A DNA stretch of 64,000 bases from Axinella damicornis (GCA_963931865.1 OZ007506.1:16010242-16074241); one strand, 5' to 3'; shown: positions 9,680-24,500, counted from the stretch's first letter. The notes: generated by a model from the letters alone, not told the origin. Translations and numbers: made by a program.

Positions 9680-11174
9680 TAATGGGTTATCTTATTTTCC
9701 ACATAGAAATACAGGCATGACTTGTATAAATTATGAGAATGATATGTAGGGGTTGTATACTGAACTGTTTTATGCCATCACCCCTACCTGGTTTCCTTAC
9801 TTTTTGCTGTACTGTTCTACTATCTCTACATCTCCATACATTTATAATGTAACTTGTTTACCTGATTTAGCAGCATACTTGACTTACACAGAGTACTCAG
9901 TTCTCGTGCGCATGCGTACAAATGTCCCAGATGAAGTCTACGCAGCCTTCAACAAGGACACCTCAGTCTGCTCTACGGCCATGTTTTGTCTGTAGTAAAA
10001 GATTGTAGTGGTGTGTTGAGCCTGTCTGAACACCTTGACTTTGTTTATGTGTATTTTTGTTCTGTACGTGGCATGTATGCCTCCCTTCACCGGGTCTCAA
10101 TTACACTTTGAAGCCATAGTTATCGAGTGGGCGGTTTCAAGTGCTTCTTGATACTTCAAGAAAAGCCGATGGGGTCGTGCACTGCTCAGTGCAAAATGCT
10201 GCTGTTGTGTGAAAGCTTCGTGAGGGAGATGAATGGGTCATAAAGGCTGATACGTTAACCGTTCTTGGAGATTTTGAAGACATTAGCGTAGACTATATAT
10301 GCGTGTCCGCTTTATATCCCTACACCAAGTCTATGATTATTCAGACAGCTGCAGTCGCATGCAACTACAGCTCACTGCCAGATTCTGAGAATGCACAACA
10401 GATACCATACACACAACAGCTACAGTAGGAGCTGTCCAGCCGGATTCAGCGGAAGGTATGTCGCACTCCGTGATCCCTCCGACTCTGAACGATCAACCCC
10501 GTCCGCGTGCTGTTGTGTGAACTTGCGTCCCGCATGGAAATCGCGTCGGTCTTCGATCGTGCGTGTGTGTGACCAGTGCCTCAGTATCGTCGCTGACTCG
10601 TTGGCTGTGCTGTACAATCCCCTGTCTCTGAGAATCAGTTAACGTTAACCATACAGCGTCAAAAGAAGATACCATGCACATGTAGAAATCCTTTTCATCT
10701 TACAGCTTGCTGTCACGTTTTGAGTTTCTACAAGTTCCTACTTCCTAGGACTGTTCCACCACAAAAACTAAGTTTTATCACAGCCTGATGGAAGAGGCAG
10801 ACTTCCAAACTGAAGCATGCGCATCCACATTCGGCATGATTCCATATGTCTGTGTGGATAGGGAGTAAGCTAGTTATAGCATTATCTAGAGACTAGACCC
10901 TAAATAATATTATGGTGCAAGCCATAACTGGCATAAGATTACCGTATAGCACACGTTTAGTACAAATTTTCGTGGTGCAAATTTTTGTACGAGATCGCTA
11001 AAACTGCGAAAATGTTAATGGTAAAAATTTGAACATTTTGACCGAGCAATCGAACACGTAGAAGCAGCGAGCAAGCGATGGCGTTTGTAAAGGTACTACT
11101 TCTAGCTTTTTTTCATTTTTTATGAAAGTTTATACATGGTGCAATGGATACATAATAGCAATCTATAGCTAATA
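9680..11174. other. Intergenic, no supported gene
   Basis: Only short open frames (9753-9995, 10391-10642) with no recognised motif. Near 10940 a sequence starting ACCGTATAGCACACG resembles one terminus of an inverted-repeat element, but I did not find its partner. Confidence 0.4.
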
Positions 11175-12169
11175 CCGTACTCTCGCGAAAGTCCGCCCAT
11201 GGGCGCTGCATCTTACTTTCTCACCAAACAGGGGGGTGGGCGCTCTTTCGAGTGTTTCCGCATTCAACCTTGAAAGAGCGCCCACCTTTGTTTACGTACA
11301 CAAGTAGCGCAATAGCAGCGATCGAGCAGCAAGCGCGCGTGAGTCAAAGCCCTCCCAGCACATCTACATCGCTGGAGTCACTAGCAACATCACCGCTCAC
11401 CACGTCGTCTTCGCTGCCGCCAAGCGCTGGCTGAGGTCCAGCGTGGAGGCCGCGGGGCCGTCGTCAGCACAGGCAAGCCAGGCAACACACCATAGATACG
11501 GATACACAGACTAACAGAGACTTGCTGCAAGGAGGTTCTTACCTCAGATACGCTGGAACATCTCACTAATGCGCTCCATCGTCTGTTACACGAGGCACGA
11601 GGCTATAGCGCGAGGGTGGGCGCTCATTCGAGTAAACTTTGACCTAGTCTAGCGGGCTAGCCCCTCGAATTTTCCCCAGCACGGATCGACTCACGTGACC
11701 GCACGGGGAAAAAGAGGGTCTAGAAACTTTGGACCACTTTGCTTGGGCTCTACTCGAAATCGGGTAGAGCCAATCAGATTGCAGCTGTCACGTGGTGATC
11801 TTTCAAATCGCTCGGTACAAGCGTTGAGGACTGTCTGAAGTTGCCTGCGATTGCTGTTCTCCTGCACAACGACCAAACAGACAGAAGTACAAACAGTCAA
11901 CGAGGTTAGCGGGCCAGAATCGACTGACTGCAGTTGCACTAATTGGAATATTATGACGTAAACGGACGTGAAGTAAGATTAATTGCATTCTTTTGTACCG
12001 AGTAAAGTGGTCCAAAGTTTCTAGACCTTACTAGACTTCTCCGCGCGCGCATACTGAAGAAAGCGAAGGGCTAGCTTGTTAGACTAACTTTGACCCTATA
12101 TAGATAATTGAGCCAAAAGTGGGGGGTGGGCGCTCTTTGCGGAGTGGGCGGACTTTCGCGAGAGTACGG
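11175..12169. mobile_element. TIR element with CCGTAC termini and TA target duplication
   Basis: The left end CCGTACTCTCGCGAAAGTCC at 11175 is matched by its exact inverse ending at 12169. TA flanks both sides (11173-11174, 12170-12171). GGGGGGTGGGCGCTCTTT is repeated in inverse slightly further in. The 995-bp interior has no transposase. It includes a nested inverted pair, TCTAGAAACTTTGGACCACT near 11720 and its inverse near 12012, so at least two generations of insertion are present. Confidence 0.75.
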
Positions 12170-12249
12170 TACAAGTATGTACCCACGATTAGTAATGACA
12201 GATATGGGATTTGTACCCTGAGTGCAGTTTTATGTATTCCCGAGGGCGC

Positions 12250-14930
12250 AGTAAGTTAAACTACATAAAAGGAGGTGCAGTGTGTACTTTAAAAGAAGAA
12301 ATGGAATGTGCTGTAAGTGCATCCTGAGGCAAGTGGTTCCAGACTGAGATAGTATTAGGTACATTGTCTGGGAAATAAAAATGACCATGAATAATTTTGT
12401 AAAGAGTACAAAGACTTAAATATAATCTGCGATTCTCAAGGGTTGGCATTTGGGTTAAATCAAGCAGATCCTGATATCCTGATATCCTGAGTGCCAGCTC
12501 TTAGTACATATTTTCAGGGCAAACTTTTGGACATTCTCCAGTTTCGTGATATCTTTTGTTAAGGGAGGGGTTCCAGACTTGAGCAGCGTACTCAAGATGA
12601 GGGAGCACGAGCATTTGGTACACTTCAAGAAGACTGTGACTTGTAGAGAACCTTCTATACAAAAGTCCAACAAGTTTCTTAGCCTTGGTACAAATGGAGT
12701 CGACGTGGGCAGACCAAGATAAGTCTGTTGATAGAAGGACTCCTAAGGTTTCAACTTGTTCAAGGGGGGTCCCATTTAGTTGGAGTTGTAGGGATCCTCT
12801 TTCTTGATATCACCATTGATTTACATTTTATGGGATTGAGGGTTAGGTTGTTCCTACTCACCCAGTCACTGATTTGCTCAATGTCCAATTGCCAATGATG
12901 AAAGTCCCTGGTGGAATTGATGGGCTTGTAGAGGAGCATATCATCTGCGAACAAGTTGAGCGTGCTTCCCTCTGACAGGTTGATCAATGAGATATCATCA
13001 TATAGATGAGAAATAGTAGGGGGCCTAATACGGAACCTTGAGGTACTCTGGACAAGACGTGTATCAGGGGATGATTCTCCATCTACAACCACATGTTGTT
13101 TCCTTCCTGTAAGATAGCTGGATATCCAGGACAAGATGTGGGGATCCAGATTGTAGCTGCATAATTTCTCCAGTAATGGCTGGTGTGGGACTGAATCAAA
13201 TGCTTTCCGCAAATCGAAAAATATGGCGCATATGTCTTGACCCATCTCAAGTGAATTGAACCATTCAAAAGTCACAGACAAAAGAGCGGTAACTGTAGAT
13301 TTCCCTGCTTGAAATCCCCATTGCCTGTTGGAGAGTGGGATTGATGTTGGAGGATCTGCTGATGAAGGTGACGTTCAAGAATTTTACTGGTTACTGGTAG
13401 TAGGGAAATGGGCCTGTAGTTGGAAGCGTCCTTATGATTCGATGACTTAGGAATTGGAACAACTGCAGATGTTTTCCAGCTCTCAGGAAAACGACTAAGA
13501 CAAATTGAGATATTGAAGAGCTTAGTAAGGGATGGTGCAATACTACGTGCTGTGGACTTCAACATTCTGACTGATATCCCATCTGGGCCACTATAGCTTT
13601 ATTTACATCCAAAGACGATGTATGTGAGGACTTCACTAAGTTGTGCAGAGTAGTTCATGCGGGCAAGTAGAATACCATATGTCGTATCCTCCTCCACTTC
13701 CATTTGAGGGTGATATAGGTGGTACTGTTGTGTTAAAACAAGCTGTAAATATTCCATTGAGCATAGTGGCTTTTCCCTGCTTGTTTCTGCAGTGGTATCT
13801 TGATGGTGGAGTGTTGGGATTGTAGACTGTTATTTGTTTAGGGATTTTACTGCTTTCCAAAACTGCTTCTTATTACGAGGATTAAGTTGTTGGAAATATG
13901 ATCTTTTGGCATTGCGCAGCATTTTTACAACCCTGTTACGCAGCTGTTTGTATTTGGTGGCTAGCGCAGGTTTGGCATGTCTCTTTGTTGCTTGAAATAC
14001 AGTATTGCGCTTTCTGATGTAACGGATGATATTTGTTAACCAGGGTACATTTCTCTTCCTTTTCAGGGTTTGCTGCGGAATACACACACTCATAATATCC
14101 ATGATCCTATTGTGCCAGTTGTCTGCAGCAAGATCAAGATTGTCTGTAGGCAGCAGACTGTCCCAATCAGTCTCATCTATTAGTTGACAAGCTTTTCTGT
14201 AATCAGCATTTCTATATCTCCAAATAGTTCTTGGTTGCTGCAGTGGCCTGTCCTTGTATTTCTATCTAAGTGAAAGTTTTAGACCATTATGGTCTGAGTT
14301 CATAAGAGGAGGGATGGTAGAACAGTCAGGTCAATTAGTGAGGTATCGCCATTTGGACTGGTGTGAGTGGGAGTGTTAACAACTTGAGACAGGGAAAACA
14401 TCTGGAGTATGTTCTCTAGTTTACAAAAATTAGGATGACTTTTATTACAAAAATTAATATTAAAATCTCCCAATAAAGTAAAGCTAGAAAAAGACTGAAT
14501 GGATAATCTGTGAAAAAAATTCTCCAAACAACTGACTGGTGAAGAGGGTGGACGATATAAAACTGAAACACACTGTTTAACAGTAGTGAGTGCAGAGGTA
14601 ACTGACAGAGCAATGAATTCCAAATCATACGAACCCTGTATGATTTCCCATGTGAGTGACTTGATGATGTACAGAAGAATACCACCTAGCTCCGTGCCTG
14701 TTGCGATCCAATCTGATCACTTGGTAGTTATTAATTTCTGCATCTGACATGTCGTCTGAGAGCCAGGACTCAACAACACAGATAATGGATGGATTTGGGG
14801 CAGCAACTTCGACACGCAGTTCGTCCAATTTAGGGAGGATGCTTCTGGCATTAAAGTAAAGAATTGAAACATTGGTGAGTAGATGTATGATTTGGTATGT
14901 GATAGCTTGCGCCCTCCAGGGGATGAGACC
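12250..14930 (-). pseudogene. Decayed CR1/Jockey-like LINE (AP-endonuclease + reverse transcriptase)
   Basis: Minus-strand fragments in consistent order but several frames. 14625-14828: endonuclease start (IICVVESWLSDDMSDAEI). 14300-14623: endonuclease body (LLGDFNINF). 13830-14102: basic linker (KQFWKAVKSLNK). 13272-13565: RT entry (VVPIPKSSNHKDASNYRPIS, LLPVTSKILE). 12760-13281: RT core (FFDLRKAFDSVPHQPLLEKL, LFADDMLLY). 12261-12673: C-terminal tail (LTKDITKLENVQKFALKICT). Every ORF boundary reflects a frameshift or stop, so it is dead. The endonuclease-RT order and tail fit the CR1/Jockey/L2 group; the clade is not resolved. It has no visible target duplication. The NLR gene's last exon lies about 600 bp further on. 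Confidence 0.8.
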
Positions 14931-15512
14931 AATTCCTTAATGATCCCCTAAAAATGACCTATTAGCATTACTGGGGCTATCGTTGTGGGTGTGCATTATC
15001 AGTGGAGAGCTTTGGGTTAGAGAGAGGTTTGGGGCATTCATTGAAGCAGCTTTATTGTTTTCATTATTATCGGTGCCATTGTTTTCTGTGTTGGTGTTAC
15101 ACAGCTTTTGAACAGCCTTCCAGACTCCAGTGGACCCGTCTACCCCCGTTAGCCAGCGACGATAATGAGCGTGTGGGAAGTGCGACAGATGAAAGTTCAC
15201 CGGCAACGATTGGCCAACAAGAGGCCCAGATCTCAGCATTGAACGTACGTAGACGTGGTACACCATTCTGAAGTGGAAACAGAAAACGACTCCACCAACA
15301 CGTTACGTACGTACGTGTAATCATAGCTAGGGGGCATGGCAATGCGAAAATTTCTTCTGAAGGCATTTCAGGAAATTTCCCACTATACAGTATTAGCTTA
15401 AAAATGCATAAATGTATATAAAAAAGAGTGAAAGTGTTGTGCATTCTGTAATAGCAAAATTACTAATAGATGATGACTACATAATTATAAAGTATTGTAC
15501 TAGGTGACACAC
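14931..15512. other. Intergenic gap downstream of the NLR gene
   Basis: Contains short open frames on both strands (15002-15271, 14937-15266) without recognisable domains. It would hold the 3' UTR of the NLR gene. I could not pick a polyadenylation signal with confidence. Confidence 0.4.
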
Positions 15513-18500
15513 TTATACAGCTAGCTTGAGTTCGGTGAGGTGTGCAGGTCTTCCAAGCACTGCTCTGCGAAGGGCTATCTTTCCTTTGTCGGACATGTCG
15601 TTGTTGTAGTAAATGCTGTAGAAGGAAGGCAATATGGCACAGTCATAACCATAGCAATGGGTATAGGAGTGCTGACGCACCCCCAAAATAGCCAACCAAT
15701 CATAGTAAAATCCTGTCACCGGTAAGGGGCAGAACTGTCCCTTCAAGATTTTCTGATAAATAAAACACATTATTATAGTGAAGGCTTGATAGTTAATTGT
15801 AAGGCAAATAGTGATTCTGGACTTTACCGACTGTAGACATTCGAGGTCATGCAGTTTCGTAGCTTCTAAGTAATATTTAAATACCAGTTTGCAGTGCATT
15901 ACGGGTTTTAGTGCACGAGGGCAATCTAGTTAACGGTCGAGGGCGAGATAATGCACGAGCCGAAGGCGAGTGCATTATCCACCCAAGACCGTTAACTAGA
16001 TGCCCGAGTGCACTAAAAGCCCGTAATGCACTGCAAACTGGCTTTTAAACTGGCTTTTAAACTACTTCACTGACCTGAGACAGCCTTTGATCTTTGAAAA
16101 GTGTGCATTATATCTAGATAATGCACACTAAAGTGTGCAATAAGCGATTTAATGCTCTGTCAAGTGATCGATTCTGAGGCGGCTGATTCGTTGAGGGTCA
16201 CGTGAGTAGCACTAATTTACTATAGATAAGCAAGGTGCCATTGGCAGTGGCGTAGCTAGACCCGGGCACACCCGGACCTGTGCCCAGGTAAATTTGCAAG
16301 TGCCCGGGTAAAAATACTACAGAAACCAGAGGATGAAGCATGGTGAATGTCAGAACTGAGCCAAGTCGGTCACCGACGATCGCCTTGATCGCAAAAATTA
16401 TTTTGCCACGTTTTCTTCTCAGTGCCTGGAAGTAGAAGAACAACGCTAACTACAGTGGTACAGTGGCCCTTTGCCTTGGTAAGTACCGTAGGCACTCTAA
16501 TTATGCGTCACTCAATATTTTTGAAATGCAACGCAACAATAGAAATTCGGTCAGCCAAAAATCGATGCATGCTTAGAAAACACTCCGCTAAGGCACTGAA
16601 GCCAGATGAGTGTAGACAAGGCTATTGCATAGCGGTTGTGTTTGTTCTCGGTTGTTGTACTGTCGCTGCCTTTTCTCCTACACGGGGCATCCGTATCCTG
16701 GGGCACAGAATACATAAGTGAGTTGCTTTCTCGTACCTTCACCGATGTCCCAGCCATATCGCAACTGTGTCTTTGTACATCAACGTTCACAGGCAGTGAA
16801 GTGATGCACCCTCTTCGCCGTTCAACTGTAATGTGTGTGCTTCAAGCTAGCTGCCACGCTGCCGTTTATAATCGTGTTATGCAAATTAGTCCCCGGAGTG
16901 CGACGCATTATTGGAAATTATTGCTTTGAGACATTGAATTTAGATGCAGAATTAGAAAGGACGCATAATTAGAGCGCCTACGGTATAAAGATAATTCGCT
17001 AGCTGGGGCCGGTAAAAGCCAAAGGTGCAACACCCACGCAGAATTACGCATTTAGTGTGGATTACATCACTGCTTAAGGGGGCGCGCTCCAATCGGCAGT
17101 GTAAGTCACACTTCAATAGGTGAGACTCGGACAATTTTTGGACCCTGTCCTTGACTGTATACACTGTGCTTAACTACACTGTGCTTAATGAAAAAGCACT
17201 AAAGTGCAAACCTCGCCCTCATGTAGCGAAGCATACCCATAAGATCTACTAGTGGAATGCAGGACATTGGAGGGCGAGCCTGAGCGAAGTGCACGTGCAG
17301 GACATGCATGGAGCAGTTGCATTCATATGACGGTCATCAGACTCAATTATGTGACTGCATAATGAGCCACAGAAATTATGACACTAAACATACACTCATG
17401 CACATCACAGCAACTGTGAGTCAGGTTAGTGTTAGCTGAAGCATTCTAGCAGGTACTAGTACGTCACCGGTCATGGCGGTAGACCCACGAGTAGTCTCGT
17501 TCCGAGACGAAAGTCTGGCCCGCGAGACTAACTCACGAGCTGTCTCCTTCTTTGTTGTCGCCACCGAGGAGGCAGAAGTTCTTGGTGCTCTAGCCAATGA
17601 GACCGGTAGGTTCGTTCATGTTCATGCGTACGAGTAGTCTCCATCTTTGTTGCGCATAATATGTTTAATATTACTGCACTGCACATGCAAGTATCACGTG
17701 TCATCCGGTGCGCGTTCGGGGTCAGGTATCGGGATCCTGGGAACCAGACTATAGCCCGCTAGCTCGTCAGTTTGTCACTTTGTGCCGCTTGGTTTGTGGT
17801 AGCGCTGGTGTCGCTAGACGCCACGCTTCACGTACCAATAGTCTAGTAACAGCGTTAGTGACCCGCTGATGTCGATTTCGTGGCACAAGCACCAAATAAA
17901 GTTTTCGCGGTGAGCTAAAAACTGTCATAACTCTCGAACTGAACATTTTTATCCAAATTGCTATGTTGATTTTGTTCCTTACGTTGAGCGCTTTCTTTTG
18001 ATACCTTGGTCTCACTCGTCAAGTACCCGCAGCACCCGCTAGAACAGTAACAGACAGACAGACACACAGACACACAGATACACAGACACACACGATGATT
18101 ACTAGAACCTCGCCCCCGCATGGGCAAGGTTAACTACACTGTGCTGACACAAAATTTCTACATCCGACACTGTACAGTGGCTTCTGTGTACAATAAATTT
18201 TGCTGACTAAGGTGTATGGTACTTGGCACCTTTCAACCTCCCACACACTGTGGTACAATTTTGGACCTACTACACAGTAAACACCTAGTACTTACCGAAA
18301 CTGCTTCAGTGTGTTTGTTGCACTGACGTAGCCAGCTAGGGCCATGGCACCAGAGTCACAAATGCCATTCTCAACCAGGCTAGTACAGAGAAGAAAGACA
18401 ACATCACTATATACATACACAGCCATTTTGGGAGTTAGAACTAAATAGGTTTTCGCATTTAGTTTCCAGTTTGATTTGTATAAGCGTGCAGGACTGAATG

Positions 18501-21500
18501 CGTGTTTCCGACATTGCAATTGCAATGACAGTAGGGGATGTCACTACTTGACTCCACCCACTTACATGATCACGTGGCACAAAACAGATAATAAATGCGC
18601 TTGATGTACGTGGTGGGAAAAAAGCAAGACAGATGTGCAGCAGGATTCATACAATTCTACTTCCTATGTTGTTAACAACTATACAGTATAGCAGGTTTCT
18701 TTCACGAGTCACGCTCCGATCAGTGTAAATGGGTGTGGCATACTGTGTTACGGCAAATCCGTGAAATTTTTCTCTGCAAAAATCTAATTTTCAAGCAATT
18801 CGTGGAAGTTTTCTTCCCCCTTTTTTCTGATGAAAGAAACATGCTATATGGTAGTTCGTTTGATGGTGGGCACTAATTGGAATAGCAACATTTTCTGCAG
18901 TCAATATTATGAATACATCAGAAACAACAGGCACAAATCCCAGTTGGCACCCCAAAAGTAGGAGTACTTGCAAAAATGTGTTTTAGAGGTTCTGAATTTA
19001 GGTGTTTTCAAATTTGAGGCCTTTTTCAAAGCATTTTTAGACAATTCCCCACATTAAGATGTGCCTAACATTCCATTTCTACTTGATGCGTTCACATATC
19101 TATATCTTGCCACCTAGGAGATCAAATGGTTTATCCCCCTGCATAGACTTGGCAGCCAGTTTGTAGCAATTGATCAAGTAGATGGGCGGAGTCAAGTAAA
19201 GAAATAGATACTGTACTTCCATGATCAAACACTGCAGCTAATAGTATTTTCATCATGATTTACCATGGTGCGGCTACTATTCAAGGGCAGCCACTAATGT
19301 GAAGTCACCAGAAGAAGAAAGCGAGGAAACACATTGGAAGTACCACGTATACAGAGAAAAAGCTTACAAATTTAAGAGTGGTACCATCATGATCGCCCCG
19401 ACAAACTGGTAACTGGTTTTTCTCAGACTTTTCCAGCTCATGATGAGTTTAATAAACACTGTCCTTAGGTTGCTTGCATTCTGTGCCTCAAGAAATGCCT
19501 ATAGACAGCTCTCTTCATGCTCACAGCAAAACTGTCATGATCATTTCCCTCCTCAAGCGCTAAACAAAGCACTTTGGCCAGAGCTGGGATTCCACATGCG
19601 GTTGCTCACATACTACTTGAATACTAGCCGGGGCTACTAAACAAGGGCGATGTTATTTCGTTCAGCCTTTCTGGAGGTGCGGCTATTAGAGGACATTCGA
19701 AAGCAAAGATGTACATAAGTGGAGGACAACAAAATTCAGTCCCACAATGTTAAGACCAAAGTACCTTAGCTGCTGAAGCGCCTTAGCTTCATAGAGTCCA
19801 GGTAGCATATGTGTCACTCCGAAAGTACAAAGACGATTCTGGTATAACCTACATGGAACAAGGTTCATAAAACAAGATTCATGCAACAAAATTCATGGAA
19901 GAACAAGGTATATGACATTAAAAATATGTGACCTTCTCAGCATAAACCACCCATTCACCGCATTTTGTCAAAACTGAGATCATTATACCATCAGAGAGCA
20001 TGTTTATTGCTTATCTATCACAATGGTAGTTTAATCGGACTTACGTGAACAAAGTTACGGGTGCTTGAACGTTCTCGATACACAATTGTATGCGGTACTT
20101 ACAACGCACATTTACTACACATTGATTGCCACTTAATTAATATAATGTTTGAGTTGGCCTACAGAGATTCTGACTACACCACCGTCATCGCTATCATGTA
20201 CTGACCTGAACGTAAAAAGTTGGTGCTGAAAATCACCTTGGTGGTTGAGATATGAGCGCTTTTGTCTCGCCGTTGGCCGCCATTGCTCAAGCACTCTCTT
20301 CGACTTCCGGTGGGAGTACCATTCTTAGGAAAGGCACACGAAGATTCTGACCACACGGCCGTGATCGCTGTCGTTCACTGACATGAAACTCACCGTGCTG
20401 GCTAAGATGTGAGTGCTGTAATAATGTCTTGTCTTCCTTTTGATCACGCTCACGATCGACTGAGCGTGGTTGCCACGTGGCATGTGCGTTAATTGGAATG
20501 AATTGCAATACTTAGCCTGCGCTACGGCGAGTCGCAACCGGGGTTGTAACGTGGCTACCAGGAGTGCGGTTGCCCCTCGATGGTAGAGAAAGGAAAAATT
20601 CACCCATCATGATCATGTACAATTACTGAAGCTAGTAATAATTATGTGGTTTGATTTATTTATCCATTCCCTGAGAAAGAGGCTTAATTTACTATGTACA
20701 AAGGACATGCATTATGATACGTAACGTACTCAAGCCATTCCAACTTCGGTAGGGTTTTCAGGACTTCTCGCAAATGCACACCAGCTCCTTCTGTCAGAGA
20801 GGTGCGTCGAAGCCTATGGGATACGAACAGCCCAGATCATCATGCATACCTATAGCAACATATTGGTCATGGAAGCCAAAACTATAGTGTCAGCAGACAA
20901 CAGAGTTCATTGCGGGTACCTACATTAAATACTCAAATACATTTATAGAATCTTACCATTCATAGTTCCTTTTACTGTACTCCTCATGTATCCACTGCCT
21001 ACCGCACAAGTATCCATGCTTTGAATCTTTTCAAGCCACCACACAATTAGATTCACCATGTTACCAAAGCCTTCATCCCCCTACCCTGATCCTCATCCCA
21101 CATGTGATCACAGCCACCACAAGCGATGTACTCATAAGTACATACTATGGTCTGAGATATGTACAGTGTATTACTTTTTTTGTGTAACTATAACCAATTA
21201 GCATTCCAAACCTATACACAGTTTCGTGAATGTCACTGGTGGAACTTACCCAAGAATCTTCAAATTCTGTGACTTGAGCAGTCCTGGCATCATTGCTCCA
21301 AGCCCCTCGTCCTTAATTGGATTGTAGCTGTTGCTAATGAAAGAAGAGTTCCATATTGAAGGGCAAAACTCAGTGCTGAACAGGAGTCCAACTAGATAAC
21401 CAGTTATGCAGGCCATAAAAAACAGGAAGGGAGAATCGACAAAGAATTAATTCCAGCTAGAATCTACTTGGGTCACCACATGAAGCAAAGAATTAGCCTC

Positions 21501-24500
21501 ATTCCCAGGCCTACCCTGTTTTCTGTTCTTCAGCTTGCATTCAGAATAATACATGGATATGGACAAAATGGGGCAGCCCTGGTATTATCCATCACGGGAC
21601 TGTTGTCAGGTGGATGTGGGGACGGGGGGGGGGGGGGGGGGGGGGGAGGGCAACCGCAAATAAGTTTAAACGAGGCTGTGTAGAGCGTCTGGAGTCACAA
21701 CTAGCCACGGAGCATTTGAACCTATAGCAGACTGGATGATGAACTCATCCAGGACCTTACTACCCCCCCCCCCCCCCCCCCCCCCCCTACATCCACCTGA
21801 CATCACTCATGTGATAACTGATACCATTTTCGCTGCTCTTCCGCATCCATATATTATTGTCAATGCAAACCGATGAACAGAAAACGGGGTAGGCCTGGGA
21901 ATGAGGCTAGCAAAGAATAGTAGTGTAGGATTCAAATGTGAGGTACAAAGTGTACACATACTCATGCACTGACATGCAGGCAAAGGAATCATCTGAAGTA
22001 TGAATATAATAGAAACCCCAAGCTATATTCATATTACCATGGAAACCCCATATGTAAGCATTACAGCCAACATCAATCATCCCAATATTTTTAAGAACAG
22101 AAGACAAATTTTATCAGTGACCAAACATTCTGTATGGTGGCACTATACATGGCACAATCTACATGAATTGGCAGTCACCAACAACACTCCTGCCCGATGC
22201 CGAAAGTCATCAATATCAAATAGCGCTACGACACAAAGCACGCTCATAAACGAGTATCAACAGTAAACTTACTTCCATGTAGCAAGGTTACTGTACGTAT
22301 GACATGATGTTATTGTTATGATGTCATTTATTAAAATGCATACAAAGATGACTCTCTCATGTCATTTTGGGGTAGCTGGTAAATCAATCACTGTCAATCG
22401 GCCACAAAGACAACACTGGCGACGATCGAGGATTGGAGTACAAGTGCAAATGATGACGATTGGACAGATACAAGCTAGAGTTTGAGAAAGTAACGGCATA
22501 TATGGAACGGGTATAAATGTACCTAGTTGCTAACAGCATCTAAGGGAAGACATATGTGCTGCTGAGTAATCTGCTAGCACCACAGAACCAAAGGACAAGA
22601 CGTTCAATGAGTTGTCGGACATGCTACAAAAGCACTTTGAGACAAAGCCTATGGTGATTGTACAGAGGTTCCATTTTCATAGGAGGAGCCAGGCTCCAGG
22701 TGAGTCTGTGGCAGAATATGTGGCAGAGCTGTGCCGCCTAGCTATGCACTACAAGTTTGAAGAAGAGGCCCTACGAGACAGACTGGTGTGTGGGCTCAAA
22801 ATGAAGGGGTACAGAAGCGACTCCTTACCTACACAGATCTCACTCTTGCGAAGTTTAGTTTAGTGTTCTTCTGTTCCACAGTAACTCTAACACCTTCCAT
22901 GCACACAATCAGCAGCATAGAGTGTAAAGGTCAAGCATATATGGCCGTTCAAATTCCGCACAGGAGAGGCACCACGGAGTCACACTAGCAACTACTACAG
23001 GTATTGGCTACAAATAACACAAAACGAAGCTCTGCACACTATATATTTACTTCCGCACATTCCGCATGTAAGCTCACGAACACCAACTAAACACTCCAAC
23101 TCAGAACCCAGAGCCACGCCCAAACAGCCATGTATGAGACACATGCAAATGTCACATGCCATCAAAGCACGCAATGCTTAATGCATACATGCCTAGCTCA
23201 GTTTGTGCCGCTTGGTTTGCGTATGACTGTAACAGATAGAGAGACATACAGACTAGAACCTCGCCCCCGCATGGGCGCCGGGCAGGGTGAAGTTCAATTC
23301 AGTGGTGACATAACAGCTACAACATACTAGAATGTGTGGAGCAGTGGGAGGCTCCCCAGAATCTCTGAAAGAAGATGCCCAGTAGTTTCCTCAAGAGAAT
23401 TCCGGGATAGGCTGCATGTAGGAAGATAAAGTGTCTCATGTAAAGTACATATAAGCAGCATAGCGATACTATAATTATTGCTTTCCACCCCATTATGTAG
23501 CCTCATTCCCAGGCTCTCCTATACACGGCGGGGCCTGGTAACAAGGCTACTCATCATGCATGATGTGGCAATCAGAGACGAATGTCCCATGTAACAGGAT
23601 GTACGTAACAGTTGTGAGTTGCAAATGTACGAAGCTGACTCAGCCATATATATAGCCACAGGAAACACACCCTTCAAGCCATAACATTCCAGAAATGTTC
23701 CAGTGGTTACTGTACATTGTTCTAAGTGTAAGCAAACCTGACAGCTACCCACCACAGGCCTTCCCACAATCCAGTTTCTGATTACTTATCTACATACTGA
23801 AACAGTCAAAAGCCAGACAATGGGAAGTGGGTACAGTTGTATCTGGCCAATGCCCACAGCATGCATAAGCAGTCATTTGCAAGAGTGTGTCACAAGACTG
23901 AAATTCTTTAGTTTCTTGTTATGTGTATGTAGTGACGTTGACGGGCTGCTCTTTGGCCCAGCACCGATACATGCCAAGAATATTGTCAGCTTTGGGTCAT
24001 TCACATTGACACGTGGTGGTCACATACGTAAGCCATTCCTTGAAATAGCTATCACGGTATACACAGACTGCAAAACGATAATATACATATGTACAGGTCA
24101 AATATTGCTTACATGAGTGTGTGGATGTTCTTCTTCTTTGCAATCACAGGAGCAAGAGACTGAAAGGTTAGGGTTTTCAACTGATTGCCATACAACCTGA
24201 AAGTAAAACAGACTTGTGTACATAGATCACCGAGACACACAAACACAAGCACTGCTTAAATGTGCAAACAAGCATACACTTCAGGCATAAACTGAGCTAA
24301 CTGAATGCATGAAGTCAGTCCCTGTTCTAAACATAATAGTGGTGTGCATTTGTAAGCAGCGACTTTGACTGTGCTCTGACACATACCACATTGCACATGT
24401 AACCAGCTCACTCAGCTCAAACTTTAACACTAAGTGCATGCACATTCAGCACAAGCAACTTGAGAAAGATGTTCTGCTCAGAGAAAGATGTTCTGCTCAG

